Shown: positions 51,767-61,516 of the stretch, in pieces
Position numbering within the stretch: the stretch's first letter is position 1
Layout: every line of letters starts with the position of its first letter
DNA from: an uncultured Clostridia bacterium
GTDB lineage: Bacteria > Bacillota > Clostridia > UBA1381
DNA length: 64,000 bases
Assembly: GCA_934476075.1 (NCBI GenBank)
Contig: CAKSNH010000005.1
Span: 62,001 to 126,000, forward strand
Direction: 5' to 3'
Position numbers and translations under genes: made by a program
Notes under the pieces: model-generated
What the model saw: the letters and a program-made list of their open reading frames with translations, nothing else
Database searches by the model: none
What the model was told of the DNA's origin: nothing

Positions 51767-53035
51767 ATGATGACTAAAGAGTGTGTAGCAATGATATTGG
51801 CAGGAGGTCAGGGCAGCAGACTGGGTGCGTTGACCAAGAATATAGCAAAACCGGCTGTTCCTTTCGGCGGAAAGTATCGTATAATTGATTTCCCGCTGAG
51901 TAACTGTGTTCATTCGGGAATTGATACTGTGGGTGTATTGACGCAATATCAGCCGCTTGAACTTAATACATATATCGGCAGCGGAACGGCATGGGATTTA
52001 GACAGAAATAACGGCGGTGTATATGTGCTGCCGCCATACCAAAAAGCAGAGTCGGGCGAATGGTATAAGGGTACTGCAAATGCAATTTATCAGAATATAC
52101 CTTTTGTTGAACAGTTCAATCCTAAATATGTATTGATTTTGTCGGGCGACCATATCTACAAAATGCACTACGGCAAAATGCTTAAAGAACATATTGAGTC
52201 CGGTGCTGCGGCAACTATTGCGGTTATGCCTGTACCGTGGGAGGAAGCAAGCAGATTTGGTATCATGAATATTGACGACAAATGCGATGTTGTTGAATTT
52301 GAAGAAAAACCGAAAGAACCAAAGAGTAATCTTGCGTCAATGGGTATTTACATATTCAACTGGGACGTTTTGAAAAAATATCTTATCGTTGATGAAAACA
52401 ATCCGAAATCATCAAATGACTTCGGCAAGAACATAATTCCTCAAATGCTTTCATTGGGCGAGAAAATGCACACATATCGTTTTGAAGGATACTGGAAAGA
52501 TGTCGGTACTGTACAGAGCTTGCTTGAAGCAAATATGGATTTGATTGATACACCTCCTAAATTTGATTTGAACGATAATTCATGGAGCATTTATTCAAAA
52601 AATCCTGTTCGTTTCCCTCAGTTTGTGGCAAAGGGTGCGGTTATTAGAAACAGTACGGTAACAGAAGGTTGCAGTATTTACGGTACGATTGAACATTCTG
52701 TAATATTCGGCGGTGTTAAGGTAGGCGAGGGCAGTGTTATCAAAAATTCTGTTGTAATGCCTAATGCGGTTATCGGAAAGAATGTTATTATTGAAAATAC
52801 AATTATCGGTTCGGACAGCGTTGTGCGTGACAATGTTAAAATCGGTACAGAGGAGATTGAGGATAATCCGCACGCATCTAAAATGTGCACTGGCGGACTG
52901 TCACTTATCGGAAACAACGTTATAATCGGCAGTGATATGGTGATAGCCAAAGGTTCGATGGTTGATAAAGATATGCTTAATGAAGATGATGTGTTTGCCG
53001 CAGAGGGTGCAAAGACAGTTGCAATGAAGGCATAA
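51767..53035 (+). CDS. glgC: Glucose-1-phosphate adenylyltransferase
   Basis: A 422-residue ADP-glucose pyrophosphorylase, the committed step of glycogen synthesis. The nucleotide-binding motif is [13 protein letters not shown] (about 11-23), with [20 protein letters not shown], a substrate Lys/Glu region [11 protein letters not shown] and a C-terminal left-handed beta helix (about 290-400). 30 bp after glgB. It is the catalytic partner of glgD, as in Geobacillus-type GlgCD. Confidence 0.96.
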   Translation: MMTKECVAMILAGGQGSRLGALTKNIAKPAVPFGGKYRIIDFPLSNCVHSGIDTVGVLTQYQPLELNTYIGSGTAWDLDRNNGGVYVLPPYQKAESGEWYKGTANAIYQNIPFVEQFNPKYVLILSGDHIYKMHYGKMLKEHIESGAAATIAVMPVPWEEASRFGIMNIDDKCDVVEFEEKPKEPKSNLASMGIYIFNWDVLKKYLIVDENNPKSSNDFGKNIIPQMLSLGEKMHTYRFEGYWKDVGTVQSLLEANMDLIDTPPKFDLNDNSWSIYSKNPVRFPQFVAKGAVIRNSTVTEGCSIYGTIEHSVIFGGVKVGEGSVIKNSVVMPNAVIGKNVIIENTIIGSDSVVRDNVKIGTEEIEDNPHASKMCTGGLSLIGNNVIIGSDMVIAKGSMVDKDMLNEDDVFAAEGAKTVAMKA

Positions 53036-53067
53036 TTAAACTTTTTAAGTGTTAGGAGTTAAGAATT

Positions 53068-54183
53068 ATGATAGATACAATGGGACTTATTTTAACCAGT
53101 AATGACAAAATTCCGCCTGTGACCGATATAAGAGCTGTATCGGCACTGCCTGTTGCGGGAAGATTCAGAATTATAGATTTTGTTATTTCAAATATGGCGA
53201 ATGCCGGAATTGAAAAAATCGGTATTATCACCGAATCAAATTATTCATCTTTGATGGACCATGTTAAATCGGGTAAGCCGTGGGATTTGGACAGAAAAAA
53301 TAACGGACTTAGCATATTGCCTCCGAATATCGGAACAATTATGTACGGTTCGGCACACGGCGACATTGATTTGATAATGGGTGTATCGGAATATATAAGA
53401 AGAAGTTCTCAGACATATGTGGTATTGTCATTGGGCAACTTTATATATAATTTGGATTACGAAAAAGTAATTGACGAGCATATTAAAAGTCAGGCTGATA
53501 TTACAGCGGTTTATAAGGATATGTCGGGAGCGGAAGAAATAGAATTGTCAAGATTTACTTTGTTTGAAATGGACAAGGAAAAACGTGTTACCGATATAGA
53601 AGTTAAACCTTATTATCCGAAGTCGGCTTTGGCGTCAATGGAAGTCTATGTTTTGGAACGTGAATTATTGCTTAGCATTATCGATGAATGTAATGCAAGG
53701 GGTGAGCATGATTTTATCAAGGACGCTATAATTAAGAAGTTATTCGGTTTGAGAGTATACGGATATGAATATAAGGGTTATACCGATAAGATTGATTCGC
53801 TTCGTTCGTATTACAAAAATAATATGATGTTCCTAAACGATGATATGCGTACGGAAATGTTCAACCCGGAAAATCCGATAAATACAAAAAGCAAAGACCA
53901 ATCGCCTACACGCTACGGTGACAGTGCAGTGGTTGAAAACTGCTTTATCTCCGACGGCTGTGTGATTGAAGGCACAGTTGAAAATTGTGTGCTTTCAAGA
54001 GGCGTTAAGATTGCAAAAGGTGCAATAGTTAAAAATTCAATAATTATGCAAGGCTCTGTGATTGACAATGACGTATTCTTAGACCACGTTGTTTTCGACA
54101 AGGAAGTGCATATTACAAAGGGCAGAAAATTATTGGGTCAAGATGTTTATCCATTAGCGATTGCAAAAGGAACAATTATCTGA
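53068..54183 (+). CDS. glgD: GlgD subunit of ADP-glucose pyrophosphorylase
   Basis: A 371-residue GlgC paralogue. It keeps the fold (VAGRFRIIDFVISNMANAGI and KPWDLDRKNNGLSILPPN), but the nucleotide motif GGQGSRL is replaced by SNDKIPPVT, so it is most likely non-catalytic and raises the activity of GlgC, as known for GlgD in Firmicutes. 32 bp after glgC. A hairpin follows it. Confidence 0.93.
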   Translation: MIDTMGLILTSNDKIPPVTDIRAVSALPVAGRFRIIDFVISNMANAGIEKIGIITESNYSSLMDHVKSGKPWDLDRKNNGLSILPPNIGTIMYGSAHGDIDLIMGVSEYIRRSSQTYVVLSLGNFIYNLDYEKVIDEHIKSQADITAVYKDMSGAEEIELSRFTLFEMDKEKRVTDIEVKPYYPKSALASMEVYVLERELLLSIIDECNARGEHDFIKDAIIKKLFGLRVYGYEYKGYTDKIDSLRSYYKNNMMFLNDDMRTEMFNPENPINTKSKDQSPTRYGDSAVVENCFISDGCVIEGTVENCVLSRGVKIAKGAIVKNSIIMQGSVIDNDVFLDHVVFDKEVHITKGRKLLGQDVYPLAIAKGTII

Positions 54184-54189
54184 TATAAT

Positions 54190-54233
54190 GTATGTAAATG
54201 GTGGCTTTCGAGCCATCATTTACATAGTTTTTT
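54190..54233 (+). terminator. Terminator-like hairpin between glgD and glgA
   Basis: A 15-bp stem ATGTAAATGGTGGCT / AGCCATCATTTACAT with a TTCG loop is followed by AG and seven T residues. It could lower transcription into glgA and glgP. Confidence 0.8.
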
Positions 54234-54256
54234 TACGAGAAAGGGTTGAATATGAT

Positions 54257-56332
54257 ATGAAGATACTATTTGCCACATCAGAGGCTACGCCTTTTATGAA
54301 AACAGGCGGTTTGGGAGATGTAGCGGGAACTTTGCCGGGTGAATTGAATAAAATCGGTGCAGATGCTCGTGTAATTATGCCGCTTTATAATGGTATACCG
54401 CAGGAATACAAAGATAAAATGACATATGTCAACCATATTTATATTGATATGGCATGGAGAAAACAATACTGCGGAGTATTTGAACTTGTACATAACGGAA
54501 CTAAATTTTATTTTATAGATAATAAATTCTATTTCGGCGGAAATAATCCGTACAGCTACATACATGAAGATGTAGAAAAATTTATTTTCTTTTCAAAAGC
54601 AGCATTGTCTATTTTGCCTACCATTGATTTTCGTCCGGACGTTATTAACTGTAACGATTGGCAGACAGGTCCTATCCCTGTTTTTCTTGACGTATTCCAG
54701 GATAATCCGTTCTACCGCGGAATTAAAACGGTTATGACTATCCACAATTTGAAATTCCAGGGAAGATGGGATTTCAAGGGTATCAAAGATGTAATGGGTA
54801 TCAGCGACTACTATTTCACATCGGACAAGCTTGAATATTACAAGGACGCAAACCTGTTAAAAGGCGGTCTTGTATATGCCGACAGAATAAGCACTGTAAG
54901 CGAAAGCTATGCACATGAGATTACCACACCTGAGTACGGTGAGGGATTAAACGGATTATTGAGTGCGAGAAGTCATCAGATTACAGGTATTGTGAACGGT
55001 ATTTCTTATGATGAATACAATCCGGAAACAGATAATGATATATACGAAAAATATAATAAGAGAACTGTATTTACCAAAAAGAAAATTGATAAGCAGCGAT
55101 TGCAGGAGGAACTAAATCTTCCGCAAGACCCGAACAAGTTTATGATTGGTATTGTATCAAGATTGACCGACCAAAAGGGATTTGACATTTTGGCACAGGC
55201 CTTGGAGCAGATTTGTCAGGACGATATACAAGTGGTTGTATTGGGAACGGGTGAGGAGCATTTTGAAAATATGTTCCGCCATTTTGCATGGAAATACCCT
55301 GATAAGATTTCGGCTAATATTTATTTCTCAAATCAGCTTGCACATAAGATTTATGCGGGTTGTGACGCATTTTTGATGCCGTCGAGATTTGAACCGTGCG
55401 GACTTAGCCAGCTAATCAGTTTGAGATACGGCACTGTGCCTATCGTGCGTGAAACAGGCGGTTTGAAGGATACAGTTGTTCCATATAACGAATATGACGG
55501 TGAGGGAACAGGTTTCTCATTCAGTCAATATTCTGCAAATGATATGCTTCATGTCATAAGATATGCACATAGTATATATACTAATACAGATGCTTGGAAC
55601 GGTATTATCAAGAATGGTATGAGTACTGATTTTTCATGGAAAGTATCGGCACAAAAATATATGCAGATGTATCGTGATATTACAGGTATTCAAGAAGAAC
55701 AAAAAAATGACGATAACAATAATGTAGAAAAAAAAACTAAATCTACAACAAGAAAGTCAACAAAATCAGCTTCAAAGACAACAACAAAGAAAACAGCCGC
55801 AAAAAAGACAACAAAAAAAGCGGAAGTTCAAAAAGAAGAAGTAAAGCCTGAGGTTGAGGCTGCTGTTAAACCTGCCGAGAAAAAGAAAGGCGGAAGAAAA
55901 AAGAAAACAGCAGAAACTGAACAGACTGTTGCGACCGCACCTGTAAAAGAGACGGAAAAAGCAGAAGAAAAGGTTGATGCTGCAAAGCAAACAGAAGAAA
56001 AAAAGGCTGAAACAACAAAGAAAGCGGCGGATACAGTGACAGAGAAAGTTGCACTGCCGACAGCTGATAAAACAGAAGTGAAAACTGAAACAAAAGCTGC
56101 CGCTAAAACAGAAGTGAAAGCTGAAACAAAAGTTGCCGCTAAAAATGAAAAAACAGCTGAAACAAAAGCAGAGGTTAAACCAACCGAAACAGCTGTAAAG
56201 AAAGAAACAGCAAAAGCAGATGCAAGTGTCAAAGGGGACACAAAAACAGAAAGCAAAACCAATGATGGGGACACAAAAAAGACTGAGCCTGCAAAGGGCA
56301 GAAAGTCAACAAAGAGTACGGCAAAGAAGTGA
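54257..56332 (+). CDS. glgA: Glycogen synthase with Lys/Ala-rich C-terminal tail
   Basis: A 691-residue GT5 starch/glycogen synthase using ADP-glucose. Residues 1-475 form the normal enzyme, with KTGGLGDVAGTLPGEL (ADP-glucose binding) near the start and the RFEPCGLSQL and RETGGLKDTV motifs near 390-420. The remaining 210 or so residues are low-complexity Lys, Ala, Thr and Glu, beginning KKTKSTTRKSTKSAS, and look disordered, like histone H1-type tails. Typical GlgA ends at about 475-490. The longer frame before this ATG covers the hairpin and is rejected. Confidence 0.95.
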   Translation: MKILFATSEATPFMKTGGLGDVAGTLPGELNKIGADARVIMPLYNGIPQEYKDKMTYVNHIYIDMAWRKQYCGVFELVHNGTKFYFIDNKFYFGGNNPYSYIHEDVEKFIFFSKAALSILPTIDFRPDVINCNDWQTGPIPVFLDVFQDNPFYRGIKTVMTIHNLKFQGRWDFKGIKDVMGISDYYFTSDKLEYYKDANLLKGGLVYADRISTVSESYAHEITTPEYGEGLNGLLSARSHQITGIVNGISYDEYNPETDNDIYEKYNKRTVFTKKKIDKQRLQEELNLPQDPNKFMIGIVSRLTDQKGFDILAQALEQICQDDIQVVVLGTGEEHFENMFRHFAWKYPDKISANIYFSNQLAHKIYAGCDAFLMPSRFEPCGLSQLISLRYGTVPIVRETGGLKDTVVPYNEYDGEGTGFSFSQYSANDMLHVIRYAHSIYTNTDAWNGIIKNGMSTDFSWKVSAQKYMQMYRDITGIQEEQKNDDNNNVEKKTKSTTRKSTKSASKTTTKKTAAKKTTKKAEVQKEEVKPEVEAAVKPAEKKKGGRKKKTAETEQTVATAPVKETEKAEEKVDAAKQTEEKKAETTKKAADTVTEKVALPTADKTEVKTETKAAAKTEVKAETKVAAKNEKTAETKAEVKPTETAVKKETAKADASVKGDTKTESKTNDGDTKKTEPAKGRKSTKSTAKK
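56068..56139 (+). repeat. Two tandem 36-bp units in the glgA tail
   Basis: Two copies of a 36-bp unit (AAAACAGAAGTGAAA at the start of each) with two or three differences, encoding the AKTEV-KAETK-type repeat of the tail. In-frame expansion is the likely origin of part of the tail. Confidence 0.7.
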
Positions 56333-56473
56333 TATATGCTCGCAATCAGAGGCAAAGATTTCTGCCTCTGATTGTCGTGCGTACAAAAAAATGAAAATAA
56401 TCAGTGAAAACTGTTTATATATAATGGCGATATATTGCTTTTAAAAATACTAGGAAGGGGACATATAAATTTT

Positions 56474-58936
56474 ATGAAAAAAACTGACATAAAATTAAAT
56501 GAAAAAGAAAAAAGACTGCAAGAAGATATTATAGGCAAGTTGAACCGTTATTTCGGTAAGACTTTGGAAGATGCCACACCTAACATGGTGTATAATGCTT
56601 GTGCATTGAAAGTTCGTGACAGTATAATGGAACGCTGGGCAGTGTCACACAAGGTTGTTAAAAATCAAGGTTCTAAAAAGCTTTATTATCTATCATTTGA
56701 ATTTTTGATGGGTCGTTCTTTGGCAACAAACATTCTTAATCTAATGCAGACAGAAGAATATCAAAAGGTGCTTAAATCTTTGGGTGCCGATATGTGCGAA
56801 ATTGTTGAGGAAGAAAACGACGCTGCACTTGGTAACGGCGGTTTGGGCAGATTGGCTGCTTGTTTCTTGGATTCATTGACAACTTTGGATTTGCCTTCAT
56901 ACGGTTCTACAATCAGATATGAATACGGATTGTTCAAACAAAAAATTATTGACGGCTATCAAGTAGAAATGCCGGACCCATGGCTTGATAACGGTACTAA
57001 CGTATGGGAAGTACCTCGTATGGAAGAAACTGTTGAAGTTAAATTCGGAGGTAATGTGCATTTTGATATGGACGGCGACAGAATGATTGCCCGTTATGAA
57101 CATTCACATACTATTTTGGCTGTTCCTTATGATGTACCGCTTTGCGGATATGACTCAAAGATTGTCAACAAATTGCGTCTATGGAGTGCTAAATCACCTG
57201 AATATATGGATATGCAGGCATTCAACAGCGGTAATTATATCCGTGCGGTTGAGGAAAGACAGCTTGCTGAGGTTATTTCAAAGGTACTTTACCCTGATGA
57301 TACTCATGTACAAGGTAAGGAATTGAGATTGAAACAGCAATATTTCTTGGTATCTGCAACAGTTCAATGGATTTTGAAGGACTTTGAGGCAAGATACGGT
57401 TCTGACTGGAAACGTTTGCCGGAAAAAGTTGTAATGCATATCAACGATACTCACCCTACATTGGCTATTCCTGAATTGATGCGTATTTTGATGGACGATA
57501 AGGGTCTTGGCTGGGACGCAGCATGGGATATTGTTACAAAGGTATTTGCATACACTAACCATACTGTATTGAGCGAAGCACTTGAAACATGGCCTAATGA
57601 CATGATGCAGAGAGTATTGCCGAGAATTTATCTAATCATTGAGGAAATGAACAGACGTCTGATGATTAAATTGGACGAAGTATATCCGAATGACCCTAAG
57701 AAATTGGAATACATGGCAATCATGGCAAACGGCAGAATCAGCATGGCTAATATTTGTCTGGCTACCTGCTTTGCGGTAAACGGTGTATCTCAGCTTCATA
57801 CAAAGATTTTGACAGAGGATATATTCAAGGATTATTATAAGATTAATCCGGACAGATTCCACGCTATTACAAACGGTATCACATTCAGAAGATGGATTAT
57901 GAATGCAAACCCTGCTCTTACCGATTTGATTACAAAGACTATCGGCAAGAAGTGGCTGAAAGATGCAAACGAATTGAAGAAGCTTATTCCGTATGCTAAG
58001 GATAAAGATTTCCAGCAAAAGTTTGCTAAGATTAAATATGACAATAAGGTTGCACTTGCTAAATATGTTAAAGATCACAACGGTATCGATATTGACCCTA
58101 ACTCTATCTATGATATGCAGTGTAAGCGTTTGCACGAGTACAAACGTCAATTATTGAATATTCTTCACGTTTTGGCAAAATACAATATGCTTGTTGAAAA
58201 TCCTGATATGACATTTACGCCGACAACATATTTCTTTGCCGCAAAAGCTGCTCCGGGTTATGCAAGAGCAAAGAATATTATCAAGCTTATCAATACAGTT
58301 GCCGACAAGATTAACAATGACGAAAGAATCGGCGGCAAGATTAAAGTAGTATTTATCGAAAACTACGGTGTATCTATTGCTGAAAAATTGGTTGTTGCGG
58401 CTGATGTATCTGAACAAATCTCAACAGCAGGTAAGGAAGCATCTGGTACAGGTAACATGAAGTTCATGCTTAACGGTGCTGCTACTATCGGTACATTGGA
58501 CGGTGCAAATGTGGAAATGCTTGAACAAGTGGGCGAGGATTATATATATATCTTCGGTCTGAAAGCTGATGAAGTTGCGGCTAAGGCTTGCCACAACGGC
58601 AGTGATGAGGTAATGCATATCTATAACACTGACCATTCAATCCGTCAGGTATTGAGCCAGCTTATCAACGGTGAATTGGATTCAACAAATCCGAACCTAT
58701 TCAAGGATTTGTACAATACATTGCTGTTCGGTGATTACGGTTATCCTGATACTTACATGGTTATCCGTGACTTTGACGAATATGCTAAGACACAGGAAAA
58801 GATTAATCGTGACTACAACAACAAGGAATTGTGGTTGGAAAAGACTATTATGAATACTGCTTGTGCAGGTTTCTTCTCAAGTGACAGAACTATTAACGAA
58901 TATAACGAAAAGATTTGGAAATTGAAAAGAATATAA
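56474..58936 (+). CDS. glgP: Glycogen/starch phosphorylase
   Basis: An 820-residue GT35 phosphorylase that releases glucose 1-phosphate from glycogen with PLP as cofactor. The PLP lysine is in EASGTGNMKFMLNGA (about residues 655-669), with KRLHEYKRQLLN and the GGLGRLAACFLDS stretch near 120. The start has GGAAGG about 15 bases upstream, rather far; an earlier TTG would add 13 unlikely residues. Glycogen synthesis and breakdown genes thus share a cluster. Confidence 0.96.
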   Translation: MKKTDIKLNEKEKRLQEDIIGKLNRYFGKTLEDATPNMVYNACALKVRDSIMERWAVSHKVVKNQGSKKLYYLSFEFLMGRSLATNILNLMQTEEYQKVLKSLGADMCEIVEEENDAALGNGGLGRLAACFLDSLTTLDLPSYGSTIRYEYGLFKQKIIDGYQVEMPDPWLDNGTNVWEVPRMEETVEVKFGGNVHFDMDGDRMIARYEHSHTILAVPYDVPLCGYDSKIVNKLRLWSAKSPEYMDMQAFNSGNYIRAVEERQLAEVISKVLYPDDTHVQGKELRLKQQYFLVSATVQWILKDFEARYGSDWKRLPEKVVMHINDTHPTLAIPELMRILMDDKGLGWDAAWDIVTKVFAYTNHTVLSEALETWPNDMMQRVLPRIYLIIEEMNRRLMIKLDEVYPNDPKKLEYMAIMANGRISMANICLATCFAVNGVSQLHTKILTEDIFKDYYKINPDRFHAITNGITFRRWIMNANPALTDLITKTIGKKWLKDANELKKLIPYAKDKDFQQKFAKIKYDNKVALAKYVKDHNGIDIDPNSIYDMQCKRLHEYKRQLLNILHVLAKYNMLVENPDMTFTPTTYFFAAKAAPGYARAKNIIKLINTVADKINNDERIGGKIKVVFIENYGVSIAEKLVVAADVSEQISTAGKEASGTGNMKFMLNGAATIGTLDGANVEMLEQVGEDYIYIFGLKADEVAAKACHNGSDEVMHIYNTDHSIRQVLSQLINGELDSTNPNLFKDLYNTLLFGDYGYPDTYMVIRDFDEYAKTQEKINRDYNNKELWLEKTIMNTACAGFFSSDRTINEYNEKIWKLKRI

Positions 58937-58956
58937 CAGTATTTAAGATTGCAAAG

Positions 58957-58985
58957 GGGCTGTCAATAATTTGACAGCCTTTTTA
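58957..58985 (+). terminator. Intrinsic terminator after glgP
   Basis: The stem GGCTGTCA / TGACAGCC is followed by five T residues. Confidence 0.85.
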
Positions 58986-59080
58986 CAGGTTAAAATTTTA
59001 TCCCAAATTCATATCTGTTTTCATAAATATAATATTGGTTATAATTTATTTGACAGATATAAATGAAATGAGGTAATATT

Positions 59081-61003
59081 ATGAAATTAGAACATAATTC
59101 TAGAAATTCGATGTATCGTGAGCCGTTTGGAGCGGTTAAGACAGGTACGGAAGTGAAATTAAGACTAGCCGCCGCAGAGATAGGTATACCTAAAAGCGTT
59201 AAATTGGTAGTGATGAAAAAGGACGATACAAAAGAGATAGATATGTACTATATCGAGTATTTGTGCGAATGTAGTGTATATGAGGCTGTTGTGGACGTGG
59301 GCGATGAAGTGGGAATTATATGGTACTATTTCAAAGTGGAATGTTTTGACGGCAATGTTGTGTATTACGGTAATAACTATATGAATCTGGGCGGTTTGGG
59401 TGATATGTATAATCATGTGCCTGATTTTTCGTTCCAGATTACCGTTTACGGCAAGGACTACAAAACTCCCGAATGGTTTAAAAATTCGGTTGCGTACCAA
59501 ATTTTTGTCGACAGATTTTATAATCCGACAGGCAAAATCGAAACAGACAGAAAAGATATAATAAAACGTAAATGGGGAGATGTTCCGTATTATAAGGCGG
59601 AGCAGTTCGGCGGTGAATATCTTGCAAACGACTTTTTCGGCGGAACATTAAACGGTGTAAGAGAAAAATTGCCGTATCTTGCCGATTTGGGTATCGGTGC
59701 GATATATTTAAATCCGATATTCAAGGCATCGTCAAATCACAAATATGATACGGGTGATTATAAGCAAATCGACCCGATGTTCGGTACAGAGGACGATTTT
59801 GTCAAGCTATGTGCCGAGGCTGAAAAATTGGGTATAAGAATAATATTGGACGGTGTGTTCAATCATACGGGCAGTGACAGTAAATATTTTAATAAGTACG
59901 GTCATTATAACAGTTTGGGAGCGTATCAGTCGAAGAATTCAAACTATTATTCATGGTTTAGATTTATGCACTATCCCGATGTATATGAATCATGGTGGGG
60001 AATGACAACCTTGCCACAGGTTGAGGAAACGTCAAAATCATTCAGAGATTATATCCTTCATGATGATAATTCGGTTGTTAAGCGTTGGCTGAAACTTGGT
60101 GCGAGCGGCTGGCGTTTGGACGTTGTAGACGAATTACCCGACTTTTTCGTTAAGGAACTAAATCAAGAGGTTAAAAAGCAAAAAGAAGATGCCGTAATTA
60201 TCGGCGAAGTTTGGGAGGACGCATCAAATAAAGTCAGCTACGGCGAACAGCGTGAATATTTCTTGGGCAAGGAATTGGACTCTGTTATGAATTATCCGCT
60301 TAGAAATATGCTTATCGACTTTGCGTTGGGCAGAATTGATGCGGAGCTTTTTGACAATCGTTTGATGAGTCTTAAAGAAAATTATCCGAAACCGGCATTT
60401 TATTCGCTGCTTAACTTCATGTCATCACATGATATTGAACGTGTGCTGACAGTTTTGGGTAATGTTCCGGACAGTCATTCTGTGAGCAAGGATTTTCAGG
60501 CAAGCTTTAAATTGGAAAGACACGCACTTAAAAAAGCAAAAGCAAGATTGCGTGTGGTTATTGCCATGCTTATGACGCTTCCAGGTGTGCCGTGTATATT
60601 CTACGGTGACGAGGCGGGTATGCAGGGCTATGGTGACCCGTTCTGCCGTTCGACATATCCGTGGGGAAAAGAAGACAAGGAAATAATGGACTTGTACAAA
60701 AAATATATTAAAATCCGAAACGATAATTTGATATATCGTACCGGCGAATTGGAATGTATATACAAGGTTGAAAGAATGTATGCGTATATGCGTACGGAGA
60801 AGATGGAAAGACGTATTGTGCTTGCGAGCACGGCGGAGAATGAAGAAGTGGCACGTTTGGATTTGGCAAGATTTTTTGTCAGTTCATTGGTTGATGATGA
60901 GGAAAATGAGTATAAGAGTGATAACGGTATATTCCTTATTAATATGCCAAGCTATTCGGTAAAAATATTCAAACTGAAATATGCCGATGATGACGAACTG
61001 TAA
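59081..61003 (+). CDS. GH13 maltodextrin hydrolase (neopullulanase/cyclomaltodextrinase type)
   Basis: A 640-residue glycoside hydrolase family 13 enzyme without signal peptide, so it acts inside the cell on maltodextrins, for example those left by glycogen phosphorylase. An N-terminal beta-sandwich (about 1-125) is followed by the barrel; the catalytic residues are Asp in GWRLDVVDE, Glu in IGEVWEDA and Asp in MSSHDIERV. DGVFNHTG is conserved region I. The branch (neopullulanase, cyclomaltodextrinase or maltogenic amylase) cannot be settled from sequence. It is separated from glgP by a terminator. Confidence 0.92.
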   Translation: MKLEHNSRNSMYREPFGAVKTGTEVKLRLAAAEIGIPKSVKLVVMKKDDTKEIDMYYIEYLCECSVYEAVVDVGDEVGIIWYYFKVECFDGNVVYYGNNYMNLGGLGDMYNHVPDFSFQITVYGKDYKTPEWFKNSVAYQIFVDRFYNPTGKIETDRKDIIKRKWGDVPYYKAEQFGGEYLANDFFGGTLNGVREKLPYLADLGIGAIYLNPIFKASSNHKYDTGDYKQIDPMFGTEDDFVKLCAEAEKLGIRIILDGVFNHTGSDSKYFNKYGHYNSLGAYQSKNSNYYSWFRFMHYPDVYESWWGMTTLPQVEETSKSFRDYILHDDNSVVKRWLKLGASGWRLDVVDELPDFFVKELNQEVKKQKEDAVIIGEVWEDASNKVSYGEQREYFLGKELDSVMNYPLRNMLIDFALGRIDAELFDNRLMSLKENYPKPAFYSLLNFMSSHDIERVLTVLGNVPDSHSVSKDFQASFKLERHALKKAKARLRVVIAMLMTLPGVPCIFYGDEAGMQGYGDPFCRSTYPWGKEDKEIMDLYKKYIKIRNDNLIYRTGELECIYKVERMYAYMRTEKMERRIVLASTAENEEVARLDLARFFVSSLVDDEENEYKSDNGIFLINMPSYSVKIFKLKYADDDEL

Positions 61004-61020
61004 TTCTGATACTAAATTAA

Positions 61021-61067
61021 AATGCACAGCCGATATTGCGATTATATCGGCTGTGCATTGTTTTTTT
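61021..61067 (+). terminator. Intrinsic terminator after the GH13 gene
   Basis: An 18-bp stem AATGCACAGCCGATAT / ATATCGGCTGTGCATT is followed by seven T residues. Confidence 0.9.
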
Positions 61068-61071
61068 GCAT

Positions 61072-61104
61072 AAAAAAATACTCCGATAATTCGGAGTATT
61101 CTGA
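61072..61104 (-). terminator. Intrinsic terminator of rpsT
   Basis: On the minus strand the stem AATACTCCGA / TCGGAGTATT is followed by seven T residues. Confidence 0.85.
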
Positions 61105-61120
61105 CTTTACATAAAGCAAA

Positions 61121-61384
61121 TTAACCTAACTTAGCTAATTTAAGAGCTAATTGAGATTTCTTTCTGGCAGCATTATTCTTATGAAGAATACCGTTTGAAA
61201 CGCTTTGGTCAAGCTTTTTAACAGCTTCGTTGAATGCAGGAGTAGCAACGGCTTTATCACCGCTTGCGATTGCATCTTCAAACTTCTTAATGCTTGTCTT
61301 TAATGCTGTCTTGTGCATTTTGTTGATAAGAGTCTTCTTTTCGATAACTTTAACTCTTTTCTTTGCAGACTTAATATTAGGCAT
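61121..61384 (-). CDS. rpsT: 30S ribosomal protein S20
   Basis: An 87-residue S20 that binds 16S rRNA. It has the expected basic helical sequence, opening [19 protein letters not shown] and ending in [17 protein letters not shown]. The start has GGAGGTGA upstream; a longer frame of 23 codons covers the promoter and is rejected. Confidence 0.97.
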   Translation of the reverse strand: MPNIKSAKKRVKVIEKKTLINKMHKTALKTSIKKFEDAIASGDKAVATPAFNEAVKKLDQSVSNGILHKNNAARKKSQLALKLAKLG

Positions 61385-61424
61385 AATCTTCACCTCCAAC
61401 AATTTAAAATCATAATACTTAAAT

Positions 61425-61453
61425 ATTTTACCATGATAATATAAAAATTGCAA
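61425..61453 (-). promoter_or_regulatory. Promoter of rpsT
   Basis: On the minus strand TTGCAA, a 17-bp spacer and TAAAAT with TGG before the -10 box, about 40 bp before the ATG. Confidence 0.65.
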
Positions 61454-61456
61454 GAG

Positions 61457-61499
61457 TTTTTTTGATTTTTTTCAATTTTATTTGAAAAAAATCAAAAAA
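61457..61499 (-). terminator. A/T-rich terminator-like hairpin after the deacetylase gene
   Basis: A stem of about 18 bp made almost only of A and T (TTTTTTGATTTTTTTCAA and its complement) follows the stop codon of the deacetylase gene. Its low G+C makes it a weak terminator at best. Confidence 0.45.
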
Positions 61500-61516
61500 T
61501 ACAGGTAAATAATAGG

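Noticed and set aside
55772..56355. Minus-strand frames rich in Phe, Ser and Val opposite the glgA tail
   Set aside because: They are the reverse reading of a Lys/Ala/Thr low-complexity coding region.
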